Shown: piece after piece, positions 20,634 through 32,351 of the stretch | Numbering within the stretch: position 1 is the first letter of the stretch | Layout: every line of letters starts with the position of its first letter | DNA from: Marsupella aquatica | Taxonomy: Eukaryota > Marchantiophyta | Assembly (NCBI GenBank): GCA_973895155.1 | Contig: OZ316895.1 | Location: 17,856,001 to 17,920,000 of the forward strand | Direction: 5' to 3' | Length of the DNA stretch: 64,000 nt | The notes under the pieces: generated by a model | Told to the model about the DNA's origin: nothing | The model's input: only the letters and a program-made list of their open reading frames with translations | The model's database searches: none | Made by a program: the position numbers and the translations under genes

Positions 20634-22391
20634 TGAGTTGCGGAACTCGACTACCTTAACACTTAGCTCCGATGTCGCTGATTCCAACGCCAAGCTCCCT
20701 TATGGTCCAGGCCTGGATAGGCCATCCGGGGAGGACTTAGCATGGGGAGACTTGTGGGAAATGAGATGTGGCACTAGCAAAGTCAAGACGCCAAGCTGGT
20801 GACACACACTAAGGACTTAGACTAGATGAGTGTTTGATGGGTCAAGGGGAAAGGGGCCAGGCTCAAGGTCAACCTTCTGGACCCCCAGACGGACTTTGAG
20901 TTTTGCGGGCTTGAGTGAGAGCTCCTCTTGGGCCCAAGGGCAATGGAGTTGACGCCATGGGCAACGGACGCTTGGGACGCAAGTTATGGCTCGATCCGGT
21001 TTGGCCGATCGGGGTCCCCAAGCGGCGCTGAGATCTGAGGGCCTAGGCATGAGCACTGGGTCGGCCCGATCACAACGGGCTAAGGCACTCCGCTTACGGA
21101 TGTCTAACTAGGAAGTTATGGGCGTTGCTAGTTGGTGGCGCGCCCAGACATAAGGGATAGGGTCCAGGTTGGGGACCAAAAGTTTGGGGACCAAAATTGT
21201 TCCAGGGGTGGCAGGTCTCCAGAAGCGTATATGAGGGGAGTGGTGTCTCCCTGGGGGCTAAGGGCGAGTTGAAGTCGTAAGCCGCGGCGGTCACGACACT
21301 AAAGGAAAATGTCAAATGGAAACGACGATATCTTCCCAACAGGAAGTCCGTTGGAGGACTTCTTGGATGCGTCAAAAAGCTCTCAAGGAGGGCTATGTCC
21401 TCTTGAGATCAACTGGGTCTGGGGGGTCACTATATGGAGGGCCATACATCGCGTGCAACGTTTTAGGGTTTGACCCCCCTAACTTATAAGTGAAAAAATA
21501 TTTTTAGCCCTTTTTGTCTTTAAAATTTATCATTTTTTATTAAAAAACCCCTAAAAACCTTAAAGAAAATATTTTTTGCAATTAAATAGGCCAATGTGTT
21601 CTTTAAAGTCGACTAGTCAATAAAACTTGCCCTATGTGTTCTTCCACCAAACTTTGGAAGTCTTCCGCCACACCCATTTAAATGGGCTTGGGGGCACCGT
21701 AGGTACTCAAGGTTTGCGGATGTTATCTTGCCTGCTTGCCAAATCCCGCCAAAATAGTAGCCAAGCCGCGTTTAGTCTCTTAAGGGAGCTTGCATTGGGG
21801 AGGCAAGGCCAAGTAGGCGTGGAGGTTGTGTTCCAAGGGCACTTGGACCATAGACCATAAGTGGGGCAAGAACCGGGAGTCAATTGCTAAAGTCGGGACC
21901 ATTATGGTCCCAACGTGTAGGGACAAGCTTTAGGACAAGCTATGCTATTTGGGCCATGAACATGTTCGGGGGGCGGGGTGGTCAGTTTGTGATGGATAGG
22001 TACGAGGGGGAACCCAGGCTGCGTCCAAGGAAGGAGTTGTTCTGGACAAATAGTGAGCATCAATTCTAGTTCCGACTTATGGCATCGGGAGGACCTATCG
22101 CTGACCTACTTACCAATGTCTGTTGAGCTTGAGTTAGGATGCTAGACTTGGGGAGATCTAGATTCTGAAGGGTTACTTACCAAGATGCTTGGTTGCTTGT
22201 GTAGACAGTGAGGACCGTTGAGTAGCGATCGAGTTGGAGAGCAAGTGCGGCTTCGTATGGGAGGGGCCGATGGTGGTGCAAAGGGGCACTAGGTTTCTTG
22301 CTTGAGGTATTCCGTGGAGGCGTTTGGGCACCAGGGGCACTTAGGTGTGAGTGCTAGGATTGGTGAGGGTGTTGGTTGGCAAGGTCCACCA
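20634..22391 (+). repeat. 5' LTR of gypsy A
   Basis: Begins about TGAGTTGCGGAACTCGAC and ends just before the primer site. The same sequence in inverted orientation is found at 27651-28157 (partial), 31122-31175 and 48516-50280, which allows all boundaries to be cross-checked. Interrupted by a MITE fragment at 21421-21687. Confidence 0.85.
21421..21687 (+). mobile_element. Truncated copy of the GGGGGGTCACT MITE in the gypsy LTR
   Basis: Closely matches 24298-24575 but stops at aaatgggc, losing its right end. The related LTR at 49,440-49,530 lacks this block between the bases that flank it here and so shows the unoccupied state. Confidence 0.8.
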
Positions 22392-22395
22392 CTTG

Positions 22396-22407
22396 TGGTA
22401 TCAGAGC
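22396..22407 (+). other. tRNA-iMet primer-binding site of gypsy A
   Basis: TGGTATCAGAGC four bases after the LTR end. Confidence 0.9.
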
Positions 22408-22538
22408 GATTGTCTGCATGGACACCGGGCCTGGGTTGTGCTAAGTTGGAATTCAAAAATCTTAACGGATTTTTGCGAGAACTTAGTGCTTCAGCGTGCC
22501 CGACGGGTCGACTGTAGGCAGATTTGGTTATTGGGGAC

Positions 22539-23843
22539 ATGGCTAAGAATACTCAATCAAAGAGTGACAAGCAGGCTCCCCCCGCCAAGGGGAGAGCCCA
22601 AGTTCAAGAAGAAGAAAAGGAGGATGGGTCAACTTCCCTAGACAAACATTACAACTAGGATGACAAGGATGTGGCGGCCAAACCATCACGTCAAGTGCAA
22701 AGCGTCGTTGACTTAAAGAGAAGGAGGTGGCTGATACTCCAGAGGACAAGCCAGTTGATGATGGCTTTGACTCAGATGGAAGCGACGACGGTTCAGAGGC
22801 TGAATCAGAGGAAGAGGGCCAGGACCCAAAAGTGGAACTGATCCCAACCTTGAGAGGGTTGGATGTGGAACCAGAGGATGATGTTGAGTTGGATCTCATT
22901 GTAGATAATTTGACCAAGTAGAACCAAGGCGATGTGGGTGATGCCTCAGCCCCAGGAGGTCATGGTGCCCGCAAGTCGCGGGGGGTGTCACCAAAGTCCA
23001 TAAGAGAATCTAAGGACAAGCAGCCCGCAAAGAAAAGATGGTTGGAGGACCGTCCTCATACAACCCGCAAGGGCCCAGCTGCTGACGATGGAGTTGCGAG
23101 AGGACTCCTCCTTGCCGTTAACTTGGGAAACCTGGTTGAGGGTCTCCTGGCTCATTCAACACTAAGTACCCAGAGTGACACGCTCAGAAATGTGTAATGG
23201 AGATAAACTTCAGGGGTGATATCCAAAAGTTCATCACTTATTACCCAAACCAGTTGTCGTGTATCCTGACAGGGCAAGAGACCCTACAGATGCAACTTCA
23301 CAACTTTATAGTGAAGCTCCTGCCGTTGCTCAGGGAAAAGTTGTAGGAAAAGCGTTATGAGTTTAAAAGGCTTCCTGACGCATTCGACAAGGCCACTACG
23401 TTGGTGAATAATAGGCCGGACTTGGCGAAGGTGGGTGGCAAGGGATCCAAGGGGGAAGCTGGGAAAGTGAAATGTCCCGAGAACAAGCGCAAGAAACCTG
23501 AGGGGGCGGGGGCTGGTGGTTCGGATCCTGAGCTCCAAAATGGAGAAGAAGAGCGTAACCGAAAGGCCAGCAACTTCAAGAAAGGAACCTCATTGCTAGC
23601 AAACAAAGAAGAAAGAGCTCATGGAGCAGAGACAGGCTAAAGGTTTGTGCTACACGTGTGCCATGGGCCATCAAAGTAAGGACTGCCCCTCAAAGGGTGG
23701 CAAGCCGAGCGAAGATGGACGGCAGAAGGGCATTAAGGTAAGTATCACTCTAACCAAACCCTTAGTAGTTGACAAGGTCCCAGTAGGGGATGTTTCTACC
23801 GGAGAGAAGGGTTGTTGCAAGAGAAGATACCTAAGGTTAAGAT
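22539..23843 (+). pseudogene. Gypsy A gag, broken
   Basis: ATG 22539 begins MAKNTQSKSDKQAPPAKG, the same start as element B. It continues with an acidic middle (22,730-22,900), a helical capsid-like part (23,100-23,400) and a zinc knuckle near 23,650. The knuckle reads CYTCAMGHQSKDC: one spacer residue is missing compared with CFTCGAMGHQSKDC of element B, so zinc binding is doubtful. Several stops and frame shifts occur, for example near 22,657 and 23,195. Confidence 0.8.
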
Positions 23844-24286
23844 AATGGATCCTAAAAAGCTGATTTTTGTGAATGTCACTTCTAACGGTAATCTGGGTGT
23901 TGCTTTGGTGGATACAGGTGTGACTGCCTGCTTCATAAGTGGGCAGGCGGCGGCACGTCTTGGGGTGGACGTGCAAGAGTTGCTATAGCCGTTAGTGTGC
24001 AAGTTTACCAAGGACACAAAAGGGATAGTGTCAAGATTGGTACATAGACTTTGAGTAGAGGTCATAGGCGAACAACAAAATTTTGTTAGTCAGGAGATGT
24101 TCTACGTTCTAGACGGTCTAGCCGTAGACTTCATTTTGTTGGGAGGTTATCTCAGAAAGCACAATCATGTTACCTTGAAACCGGGGGATGAGGTGCTCAA
24201 TTTTCCCAATAAGGGCGGTGAGCCCATCATTGTACACAAAATTACCAAAAATAAAGAAAGATTTCTCAAAGTAAGTAAAGTGTCGT
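23844..24286 (+). pseudogene. Gypsy A aspartic protease region
   Basis: Contains LVDTGVTACFIS (about 23,905-23,940), the D-T-G catalytic motif of retroviral-type proteases, followed by a second conserved half (FILLGGYLRKHN, about 24,130). In-frame stops near 23,986 and 24,052. Confidence 0.8.
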
Positions 24287-24294
24287 GGTTGTCT

Positions 24295-24622
24295 CTCGGG
24301 GGGTCACTATATGGAGGGCCATACATCGCGTGGATGTTTTAGGGTTTGACCCCCCTAACTTATAAGTGAAAAATCTTTTTTTGCAAAGCCCTTTCTTTCT
24401 TTAAATTTTATCATTTTTTTATTAAAAAACCCCGAAAAACTTTAAAGAAAGTATTTTTTGCAATTAAATAGGCCTATGTGTTCTTTAAAGTCAACTAGTC
24501 AATAAACATGCCCTATGTGTTCTTCCACCAAACTTTGGAAGTCTTCCGCCACACACCCATTTAAATGGGCCTATACTTTGTTGCATGTGATGTGCCACTT
24601 CCGTGGAAGTGACCCCCCCAAG
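24295..24622 (+). mobile_element. hAT-like MITE in gypsy A pol
   Basis: 328 bp with inverted ends CTCGGGGGGTCACT and CTTGGGGGGGTCACT and flanked by GGTTGTCT at 24287-24294 and 24623-24630. The homologous place in element B (near 28,950) has the sequence without insertion. An 8 bp duplication is typical of hAT elements. It splits pol between protease and RT. Confidence 0.88.
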
Positions 24623-24630
24623 GGTTGTCT

Positions 24631-25971
24631 CCGTGTGTATTGGTGAAGCAATGGTGCAAAGACTTCGAGGGTGGATATGAATGTTTCTTCTTTCATTTCC
24701 ACCCAGTTAAAGAGGCTGCTTCGCAGCCGAAGGTTAAGTCAGCTAAGGTCGGGCCCAATTGCGGTCAAAATCCTGAAATTTTAAAGGAATTCAATGATGT
24801 GCTCTTGTAGAAGCTACCTAAAGGTTTACCCCCATGGGAGAAGTGGATCACCAAGTTGAGTTGGAGCCAGGTTTGGCTCCTCAGGCTCAAGCTCCTTATT
24901 GTTTGAACCTGAACCAACAAATGATGTTGAAGAACGCCTTGGAAGAGTTGATCAACCAAGGGTTCATTTGGCCTAGTAAGAGTCGTTATGGGGCGCCCGC
25001 ACTGTTTGTGTCCAAAACAGATGGTACTTTGAGATTGTGCGCAGATTATTGGGCCCTCAATAAGCAAACGGTAAAGAACAAGTACCCATTACCCCATATG
25101 GATGACCTCTTCGACTGCCTCTTCGGGGCTAAGAAGTTTTCCAAGGTGGACTTGCGGTCTGGGTATTACCAGATCCGCATGGCTAAGGGAGACGAGTATA
25201 AGACCGCGATGCGCACAAGGTTCGAATCCTATGAATTTTTGGTTATGCTATTTAGGTTATGTAATGCAACTGCAATGTTCATGAAGATGATGAATACCAT
25301 CTTTCATGACTTGTTGGACCAAGGAGTGGACATCTTTATTGACGACATCCTAATCTACTCAAAAACGTTGGAGGAACATGAGCAATTGCTTAGAGAAGTG
25401 TTCTCTCGCCTTTGTAAGGCTCGTCTCTTTGCTAAACCTAGCAAGTGCAAGTTTGCAATAAACAAGATTCAGTTCCTCGGCCATATATTTACCCCCGGAG
25501 GGGATTATGCCTAGTCAGGACAAGCTTAAGGAGATCAAAGAATGGGCGCGCCCATCCAATGTAAGGCAGGTTAGAGCCTTCTTAGGATTCATGGGGTTCT
25601 ATCGGAGATACATGAAAGACTATGCTAGGATTGCGAGGCCCCTAAATGCGCTAACGTTGAAAAACAAAGTGTTTGTGTGGACACAAGAATGCAAGTTAGC
25701 ATTCCTAGAACTCAAGCGGCTAATGATAACGCTGCCGGTTCTAAAGTTACTTGAGATGGGGAAGCCGTTTGAGATTTGGACAGACCCACGTGATTACGCC
25801 ATTGGCGCCTATCTTCACCAAGATGGGCGTCCTGTGGCCTTTGAGTCATGTAAGTTGGAAAATCATTGGATCACACCGGAAAGGGAAATGTATGCAATGA
25901 TCTATGCGTTGAAGAAGTGGGAGATTTACCTTAAGAATGGTCCCAAAGTGGTAATACACAGTCACAGATAG
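24631..25971 (+). pseudogene. Gypsy A reverse transcriptase and RNase H
   Basis: RT motifs in order: KVDLRSGYYQIRM (about 25,145), FRLCNATAMF (25,250) and the catalytic box FIDDILIYS (25,330). The usual MPFGLCNAP block reads MLFRLCNAT. Frame changes at about 24,789 and 25,510. The RNase H part has EIWTDPRDYAIGAYL (first catalytic Asp) and ends in a stop at 25969-25971. Confidence 0.9.
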
Positions 25972-25972
25972 C

Positions 25973-27645
25973 TTGCCGATGGGGTATTTTAGTTCTAAGC
26001 CAAGGCTGAACCCCAAGGACATGCGTTGGCAGATGTTCATGGCGGATTTTAATTTTGAAGTCCGCCATGTTCCTGGGAAGACAAATATGGCAGCTGACGC
26101 GTTATCGCGTAGGGACCATCATCGTGTCAATGGGATCATGATGCTTGAATCCAAGTGGCCAAGGGTTCTGGGCGAGGCATATGGGGATGACAGGTTAGCC
26201 AAGGAATGGCAAAGCAATGGGGGTAACCAAGGCAAGGTCAGACACGTTTCATTGGGGTTGGATACGATGCATAATGTCCAATTATGGCGATACAAGCAGA
26301 GGCGTGTGCACATCCTGGAGTCTCTAAGGTTAGAGGTTCTGCAAAAGTACCATAACTCGCCCTGGGGAGGGCATGGCGGACAAGCAGCTACCTATCACAG
26401 CATGTCACGAGATGTGTATTGGTCAGACATGAAGCAATCGGTTCTTCACCACGTGCAAAGTTGTTACTTGTGCCAAAAGAACCGAACGGTCTATAGGGCA
26501 AAAGAAGGACTTCTACAACCCTTACCAGTAGTTGCGGCTCCATGGGAGTCCATCTCCATGGACTTCATTGTTGGGTTACCTGAGTCCCACAACAGTAACT
26601 CCATCTTAACAATCGTGGATTGTTTTTCCAAGATGGCGTATTTCTTGCCAACTGCAAAAATAGTTTCGGCCTGAGAGGTTGTTGGTCTGGTGTTTGACAA
26701 TGTCTTCCGACAATGGGGATTGCCATTGCATATCTTGTCCAACCACGATACCAAGTTCACAAGTCATTTCTGGAAGGCGTTGTTTTGGTTATCCGGAACA
26801 GACCTTACTAGAGGATCAGCGTATCATCACGAGACAGATGGCCAAACAAAATGGGTGAATGGTATCGTGGAGGACTACTTGCATCACTTTGTGATGGCCA
26901 ATCAAAAGGATTGGGCAAAGCACTTAACAATGGCCGAGTTTAGGTATAACTTGACCAAGCATTTGGAGACGGGGTTTGCGCTGTTTGTGCTGGCCACAGT
27001 GAGGACGCCCGCCCTCCTGGTTCATAAATCCGGAAGCTTGGCGGATGGAAAGCAAGGTTCCTTTTGCGGACAATTTTATTTGAGAGCGGCCCCTAGTTGC
27101 GGAAGTGGCTACCAAGGGTATGACCCTTGCCCAAAGTCGGTAGAAGGAGCAAGGGGATAAACATCGACTCCAGGTACGTAAGCTTTGAAATTGGGAAGAG
27201 CGTTTGGTTGCAGTTGAGACCTGAACAATACCATGGGAACATAAGTAGGAAGCTCGCTCCCAGATATGCGAGGCCCTATTGCATCATACGATGGGCCCAC
27301 AAGGATAATCCGGTTTTGATGGTGTTGGAGACACCCAAGGAAATGGGTGTAGGCAAAAGCTACCATGTTAGCCGGCTCAAGAAATTTGTCAAAGACAATG
27401 ATCCCAACCGGGATCAGGTCTTGCGTTCGGGCGCCCTGTTGGTGGAGGACGCTAAGGAGTTTGAGGTGGAGGCAATTCTAGACCACCGTTACAAATGCAA
27501 GTTGGGAAGGCAAATCTTAGAGTATTTGGTGAAGTGGGCTGGCTATGATCAGGCCGAGAGTACTTGGGAACCGGAAGAAAATCTGGGTAATGCCCCAAAG
27601 ATCCTTGGAAGCTATCGTAAGCAAAGCGGCCTACCGCCATTGTGA
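25973..27645 (+). pseudogene. Gypsy A integrase with C-terminal chromodomain
   Basis: RNase H tail (LSRRD), integrase zinc finger HH-CC (about 26,340-26,490; ends CYLCQK), the core with first Asp in SMDFIVGLP (26,560) and second in SNHDTKF (26,740). The third catalytic residue, normally Glu in DGQTE, is Lys (DGQTKWVN, about 26,840). There is a stop at 26672 and a frame change at about 27,130. The last 70 codons form a chromodomain (LEYLVKWAGYDQAESTWEP), which targets such elements to methylated-histone chromatin. Stop TGA 27643-27645. Confidence 0.9.
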
Positions 27646-27650
27646 ATTGG

Positions 27651-28157
27651 TATAGGCAATGCCCATAACTTTCTTGTTAGGCGTCCGCAAGCCGTGTGCC
27701 TTAGCCCGTTGTGATCGGGCCAACCCAGTGCTCATGCCTAGGCCCTCAGGTCTCATTGCCGCTTGGGGTCCCCGATCAGCCAAACCCAGATCGGGCCATA
27801 GCTCATGCCCCAAGCATCCATTGCCCATGGCGTCAACTCCATTGGCCTTGGGCCCAAGAGGAGCTCACACTCAAGCCCTCAGAACTCAAAATCCATCTAG
27901 GGGTCCGGACGGTCGAACTTGAGTTTGGCCCCTTTTCCCCTTGACCCGACCAGCTCTCAGCTAGCCTAAGTCCTTAGTGTGTGTCACCAGCTTGGCTCCT
28001 TGCCTTTGCTAGCGCCACGTCTCATTGCCCACAAGTCTCCCCATGCTAAGTCCTCCTCGGATGGCCTATCCGGGCCCGGACCATAAGGGTGCTCGGCATC
28101 GGAGCCAACGATGTTGGAGCTAAGTGTTAAGGTAGTCGAGTTCCATGACTTGCACCC
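27651..28157 (-). repeat. Truncated 3' LTR of gypsy B
   Basis: About 507 bp corresponding to the first third of the LTR of A in inverted orientation. It is preceded (on the minus strand) by an AAGGGGGGG polypurine tract at about 28,158-28,166 and begins TGCAAGTCATGG. Confidence 0.85.
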
Positions 28158-28593
28158 CCCCTTAAAAATGGTCACGTCCTCATGACCTCAGTAAACGTTC
28201 CAGCACGCCTAGACCACTTTAGGTCTTAAAATTTTTATGAGGTAACAAATGGTTAATTTGCCCATAAGGCTGATGCAAACCAGGTTGATATGCGCATTCC
28301 AAACTTAAGAAATTCCAACCTATCCCACTTATCCAAGTAGGATGCCAGTCCAAGCGGGTAAGCTAAGTCCAAACTTGTTGGACCCATTGTCCTCCCCTTG
28401 GGGTACTCCCCTTTGGTTTGAACCAGCCCGCCCACAGATGTAAGGCGGGCAACATCAACTTCCACTCGCAAAAAGCAAATCGGCCCGCCTAACAACCTCT
28501 AGTGCCCACGCAATCCAACCTTATCCTCAAGAGGCCGGGAGGAGTGAAACTAGGATACAACTCACAAAGGTAGCTACTGTTGCCTCTACCAGT

Positions 28594-28850
28594 TCACAAT
28601 GACGGTAGGCCGCTTTGCTTACGATAGCTTCCAAGGATCTCATAAGCATTACCCAAATCTTCTTTCGGTTCCCAAGTACTCTTGGCCTGATCATAGCCAA
28701 CCCACTTCACCAAATACTCTAAGGTTTGCCTTCCCAACTTGTGTTTGGAACGATGGTCCATAATTGCCTTCACCTCAAACTCCTCAGCGTCCTCCACTAG
28801 CATAGCGTCCGGACCCAAGACCTGATCCCAATTGGATCATCGTCTTTGAC
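28594..28850 (-). pseudogene. Gypsy B chromodomain remnant
   Basis: LEYLVKWVGYDQAKSTWEP and the end SYRKQSGLPSL match the C-terminus of element A. Upstream, reading leads through GKSYHVSRL-like sequence (about 28,880) directly into the protease-RT linker, so the deletion junction lies near 28,935. Confidence 0.85.
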
Positions 28851-28934
28851 AAATTTTTTGAGTTGGCTAACATGGTAGCTTTTGCCTACGCCCATTTCCT
28901 TGAGTGTCTCCAACACCACCGAAATCGGATTATC

Positions 28935-30978
28935 CTTTCGCCGATACACACGGAGACAATCATGACACTATACTTACTTTGAGAAATTTTTCTTTATTTC
29001 TGGTAATTTTATGTACAACGATGGGCTCACCACCCTTATTGGGAAAATCGATGGAGCACCTCATCCCCCGATTTCAATGTAACATTGTGCTTTCTGAGAT
29101 AACCTACCAACAAAATGAAGTCTACGGCTAGACCGTCTAGAACGTAGAACATCTCCTGACTAACAAAATTTTGCTGTTCGCCTATGACCTCTACTCAAAG
29201 TCTATGTACCACTCTTGACACTATCCCTTTTGTATCATTGGCGAACTTGCACACTAATGGTTGTAGCAACTCTTACACGTCCAACCCAAGACGTGCCACC
29301 GCCTCTCCACTTATGAAGCAGGCGGTGGCGCCTATATCCACCAAAGCAATACCCAAATTACCGTTAGAAGTGACATTCACAAAAATCAACTTTTAAGGAT
29401 CCATTTTCTTAACTTTAGGTATCTTGTCTCACAACAACACCTTCTCTCCGGTGGGAACATCCCCTACAGGGACCTTGTTAGCTACTAAGGGTTTGGTTAG
29501 AGCAATCCTTACCTTAATGCTCTCTTGCCCTCCATCTCCGCTTGGCTTGCCATCTTTTGTGGAACAATCCTTACTTTGATGGCCCATGGCGCCACACGTA
29601 AAGCACAAACCTTCAGCCTGACTCTTCCATGAGCACCTGCTTCTTTGCTTTCTACGCTGACGAGGTTCCTTTCTTGAAGTTGCCGGCCTTCCGGTTTTGA
29701 TTTGCTTCTCCATTCTCGGGTTGGGGATCCAAACCACCGGCCCCCGCCGCCTCAGGTTGCTTACGCTTATTCACCAACATAGTGGCCTTGTCGAAGGCGT
29801 CAAAAAACATTTTAAACTTGTGACGCTTTTCCTATAACTTTTCCCTGAGCAACAGCGGGAGCTTCACTATAAAGTTGTGAAGCTGCGTATGTAGGATCTC
29901 TTGCCCCGCCAACTGGTTTTGGTAATAAGTGATGACCTTTTGGATATCACCCCTGAATCTCATCTCCGTTACACATTTTTGAGCGTGTCGCTCCGGGTAC
30001 TTGGTGGTGACATGAGCATGGAGACCCTCAACCAGGTTTTCCCAAGTTAACGGCAAGGAGGAGTCCTCTCGCGACTTCTTCCAAGACTTGTACCAAGTCA
30101 GGGCATAGTCCTTTAGGTAAGGAGCGGCTGCAGTAGCCCAAGTGGAACGCTCAACACACGCTTGGAGATGACTCTTCGTTGTGGAGAGCCAACTCAAGAA
30201 CTTTTTTCCACTTTTCTCATAGGCCCCATCGTAAGTTGGAGGAGTCGGTAGCTGGTTCACTTGGAACATACTCCGTCCAACTACCATTCCCCCCTCGAGA
30301 CGCGTTGCACTGACTACCCAGACTAAGTAAGCACTTAATCTGGGCCCCCTTTTTGTGTTCCAACTGCTCATAAATGAGTTGTTGGTCTTGGGTCAATGGA
30401 CCCAAACCATCGTCAGCAGCTGGGCCCTTGCGGGTTGTATGAGGACTGTCCTCCAACCGTCTTTCCTTTGCAGGCCGCCTGTCGTTAGGTTCCTTTGTGG
30501 ATTTTGGTGACAACCCCCGTGACTTGCGGGCACCATGACCTCCCAGGGCTGAGGCATCACCCGCATCGCTCTGGTTTTGCTTGGTCAAACTGTTCACGAT
30601 GACATCCGGCTCGACATCATCCTTGGTTCAGCATCCAACCCTCTCAAGGCTGGGATCAGTTCCTCTTTTGGGTCCTGACCCTCTTCCTTCGATTCAACTT
30701 CTGCATCTTCGTCGCTTCCATCAAAGTCGGAGCTGTCGTCGTTTGACCCATCCTCTGAAGGATCGGCCACCTCCTTCCCTTTACGTTGACGACGCTCTGC
30801 ACTTGACGTGTTTGCTGTGGTGGTAGACGGTTTGGCCGCCACGTCTTTGTTGTCCTGCTTGTAACATTTGTCTCTAGAGGGAAGTCGACCCATCCTCCTT
30901 CTATTCTTCTTGAACTTGGGCTCTCCCCTTGGCGGGGGGAGCCTGTTTGCCACTCTTTGATCGAGTGTTTTTTGCCAT
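28935..30978 (-). pseudogene. Gypsy B gag and protease
   Basis: ATG at 30978. The gag zinc knuckle CFTCGAMGHQSKDC is complete at about 29,590. The protease region around 29,300-29,100 parallels that of A, including the phrase encoded at 29,105-29,160. Several frame changes (near 30,590, 30,300, 29,800 and 29,400). B helps to show which features of A are damage. Confidence 0.85.
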
Positions 30979-31109
30979 GTCCCTAGCAACCAAATCTGCC
31001 CGCATTCAACCTGGCAGGCACGTTGAAGCACTAAGTCCCCACAAAAATCCGTTAAGAGTTTTGGATTCCGACTTAGCACAACCCCGGCCCGGTGTCTATG
31101 CCAACAATC

Positions 31110-31121
31110 GCTCTGATACCA
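31110..31121 (-). other. tRNA-iMet primer-binding site of gypsy B
   Basis: The minus strand reads TGGTATCAGAGC next to the residual 5' LTR. Confidence 0.9.
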
Positions 31122-31175
31122 CAAGTGGTGGACCTTGCCACCTAGCGCCCTCACCAATCCCAGCACCCACGCCTA

Positions 31176-31189
31176 CATCAGGAAATTGG
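31176..31189 (+). repeat. Left terminal inverted repeat of the Plavaka-type element
   Basis: CATCAGGAAATTGG, preceded by the TA target (31174-31175). Ten perfect matches, one mismatch, then TGG. Confidence 0.85.
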
Positions 31190-31772
31190 TACCCATACTA
31201 TTCGACGAGGTTTCATGATGTTTTCATCACAACGTATAAGCAATATTGATTTACACACAAAGCACATCAATGATGATTCATCGTTGAAATTTTCAGCATT
31301 GAATGAGGTATTTTCACCACAGATGTTTTCTATGTTTAATCATTGTAGTGTCATCATGGATGGATTCATCACATTTTCATTGCTGATGGGCATCACTTTC
31401 CATACACCGAAAATTTTGACAATGCTTAAGCAAGGATTCATTGTAAAATAAACAATGATTTTCATTACATTTTCATTGTATTATCAGTATCTGTACAACT
31501 TGACAATAATATCTAGTGGTCGTATAATGAATCATCAGCTATTGATCATCGTTGCACTATTATTGTTTTGGAGTTGACATAGTTGTGGCGTCATCATTGA
31601 ATCAACATGTTTCAATTGTTGAATACCTTTCATTTCATCGATAGTTAATTGTATTTACCTTCAATATTCCGTATTGTGTCATTCATTATGCAATGAATTG
31701 TCAATGTTGTTTCCACACTGAAAAAACACATCATGAATAGACATTGACTCAACATTGTAAAATCATTGTGAT
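31190..31772. repeat. Left subterminal CAATGA-rich region
   Basis: AT-rich sequence built of loosely repeated short words (tcattg, caatgat, attcatc, in both orientations). It resumes after copia 2 at 36230-36370, so copia 2 interrupts one continuous region. The right end of the element (47521-48501) has the same composition and words. In CACTA-type elements such subterminal arrays bind the transposase. Confidence 0.6.
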
Positions 31773-31990
31773 TGTTGTAAACCCTAGTTTACCCCTTAAC
31801 CATAGGGCGAGAACCCTTAACCATAGGGCGAGAACCCTTAACCATAGTATGAGAACTCCTAACCATAGGACCAGTATAAGGGCATTTGCCTACCATGTAA
31901 CCAAGGGGATATATATATCCCCTCATCAATAGTAATGGATCTATCTTGTTGGAGTATCTTTGAGTGTTCCTTTAGTTGTCTATTACAACA
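31773..31990 (+). repeat. 5' LTR of copia 2
   Basis: Starts TGTTGTAAACCCTAG and ends TTACAACA. Contains two and a half copies of a 21 nt unit (ttaaccatagggcgagaaccc) and a TATA-like ggggatatatatatcccc palindrome at about 31,907. Confidence 0.93.
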
Positions 31991-32007
31991 CGTTATCAGC
32001 ACGAGCC
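31991..32007 (+). other. Candidate primer-binding site of copia 2, not the iMet 3' type
   Basis: CGTTATCAGCACGAGCC follows the LTR directly. It differs from TGGTATCAGAGC used by the other elements here. Its complement, CGTGCTGATAACG, looks like a tRNA anticodon-arm sequence, so a half-tRNA primer (as in Drosophila copia) is possible. Confidence 0.55.
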
Positions 32008-32351
32008 AGTCTCTAAAAATCATTTTTTTTCAAGCAGATGCAATCGAGTTTTACACGAGGAGAATGCTCGTAAAGTGGCATTTTTTTTTAGAAACTGCCA
32101 TAACCGTTTTTTTTTCTTGGTCTCCATTCTTTTGCCTCAGAGTTGAATTTTTTTTACAAAACACGAAATTTCACATAGAGCATCAATTCGGGACCAGCAT
32201 ATCGAGAGTCCAAAGGACTAATACTTTATTGGCATGATTGAAAGCTCCCTCAGCTCCATATACAAGCTTCCAACCGGTCAATTGTACAATCGAGATACTT
32301 CACTCGATTCAATCTTCACCAAAGTTCTTAAATCAACTGACATCCCGAATA

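Larger units (their letters stand above)
20634..27645 (+). mobile_element. Ty3/gypsy chromovirus A, lacks 3' LTR
   Basis: Plus-strand element: long 5' LTR (about 1.75 kb including a MITE fragment), iMet primer site, gag, protease, RT, RNase H, integrase and chromodomain, in the order that defines Ty3/gypsy (integrase after RNase H). It stops at the pol stop codon 27643-27645. The next bases are an inverted LTR fragment of element B, so the 3' LTR of A is missing. Many frame breaks; defective. Confidence 0.9.
27651..31175 (-). mobile_element. Ty3/gypsy chromovirus B, inner part (LTR continues at 48516)
   Basis: Minus-strand relative of element A lying tail to tail with it. From right to left: start of the 5' LTR (31175-31122), primer site, gag, protease, a large deletion of RT, RNase H and most of integrase, chromodomain, polypurine tract and a truncated 3' LTR. 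The outer 1.4 kb of its 5' LTR is at 48516-50280, separated by the 17.3 kb Plavaka-type element. Confidence 0.88.
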
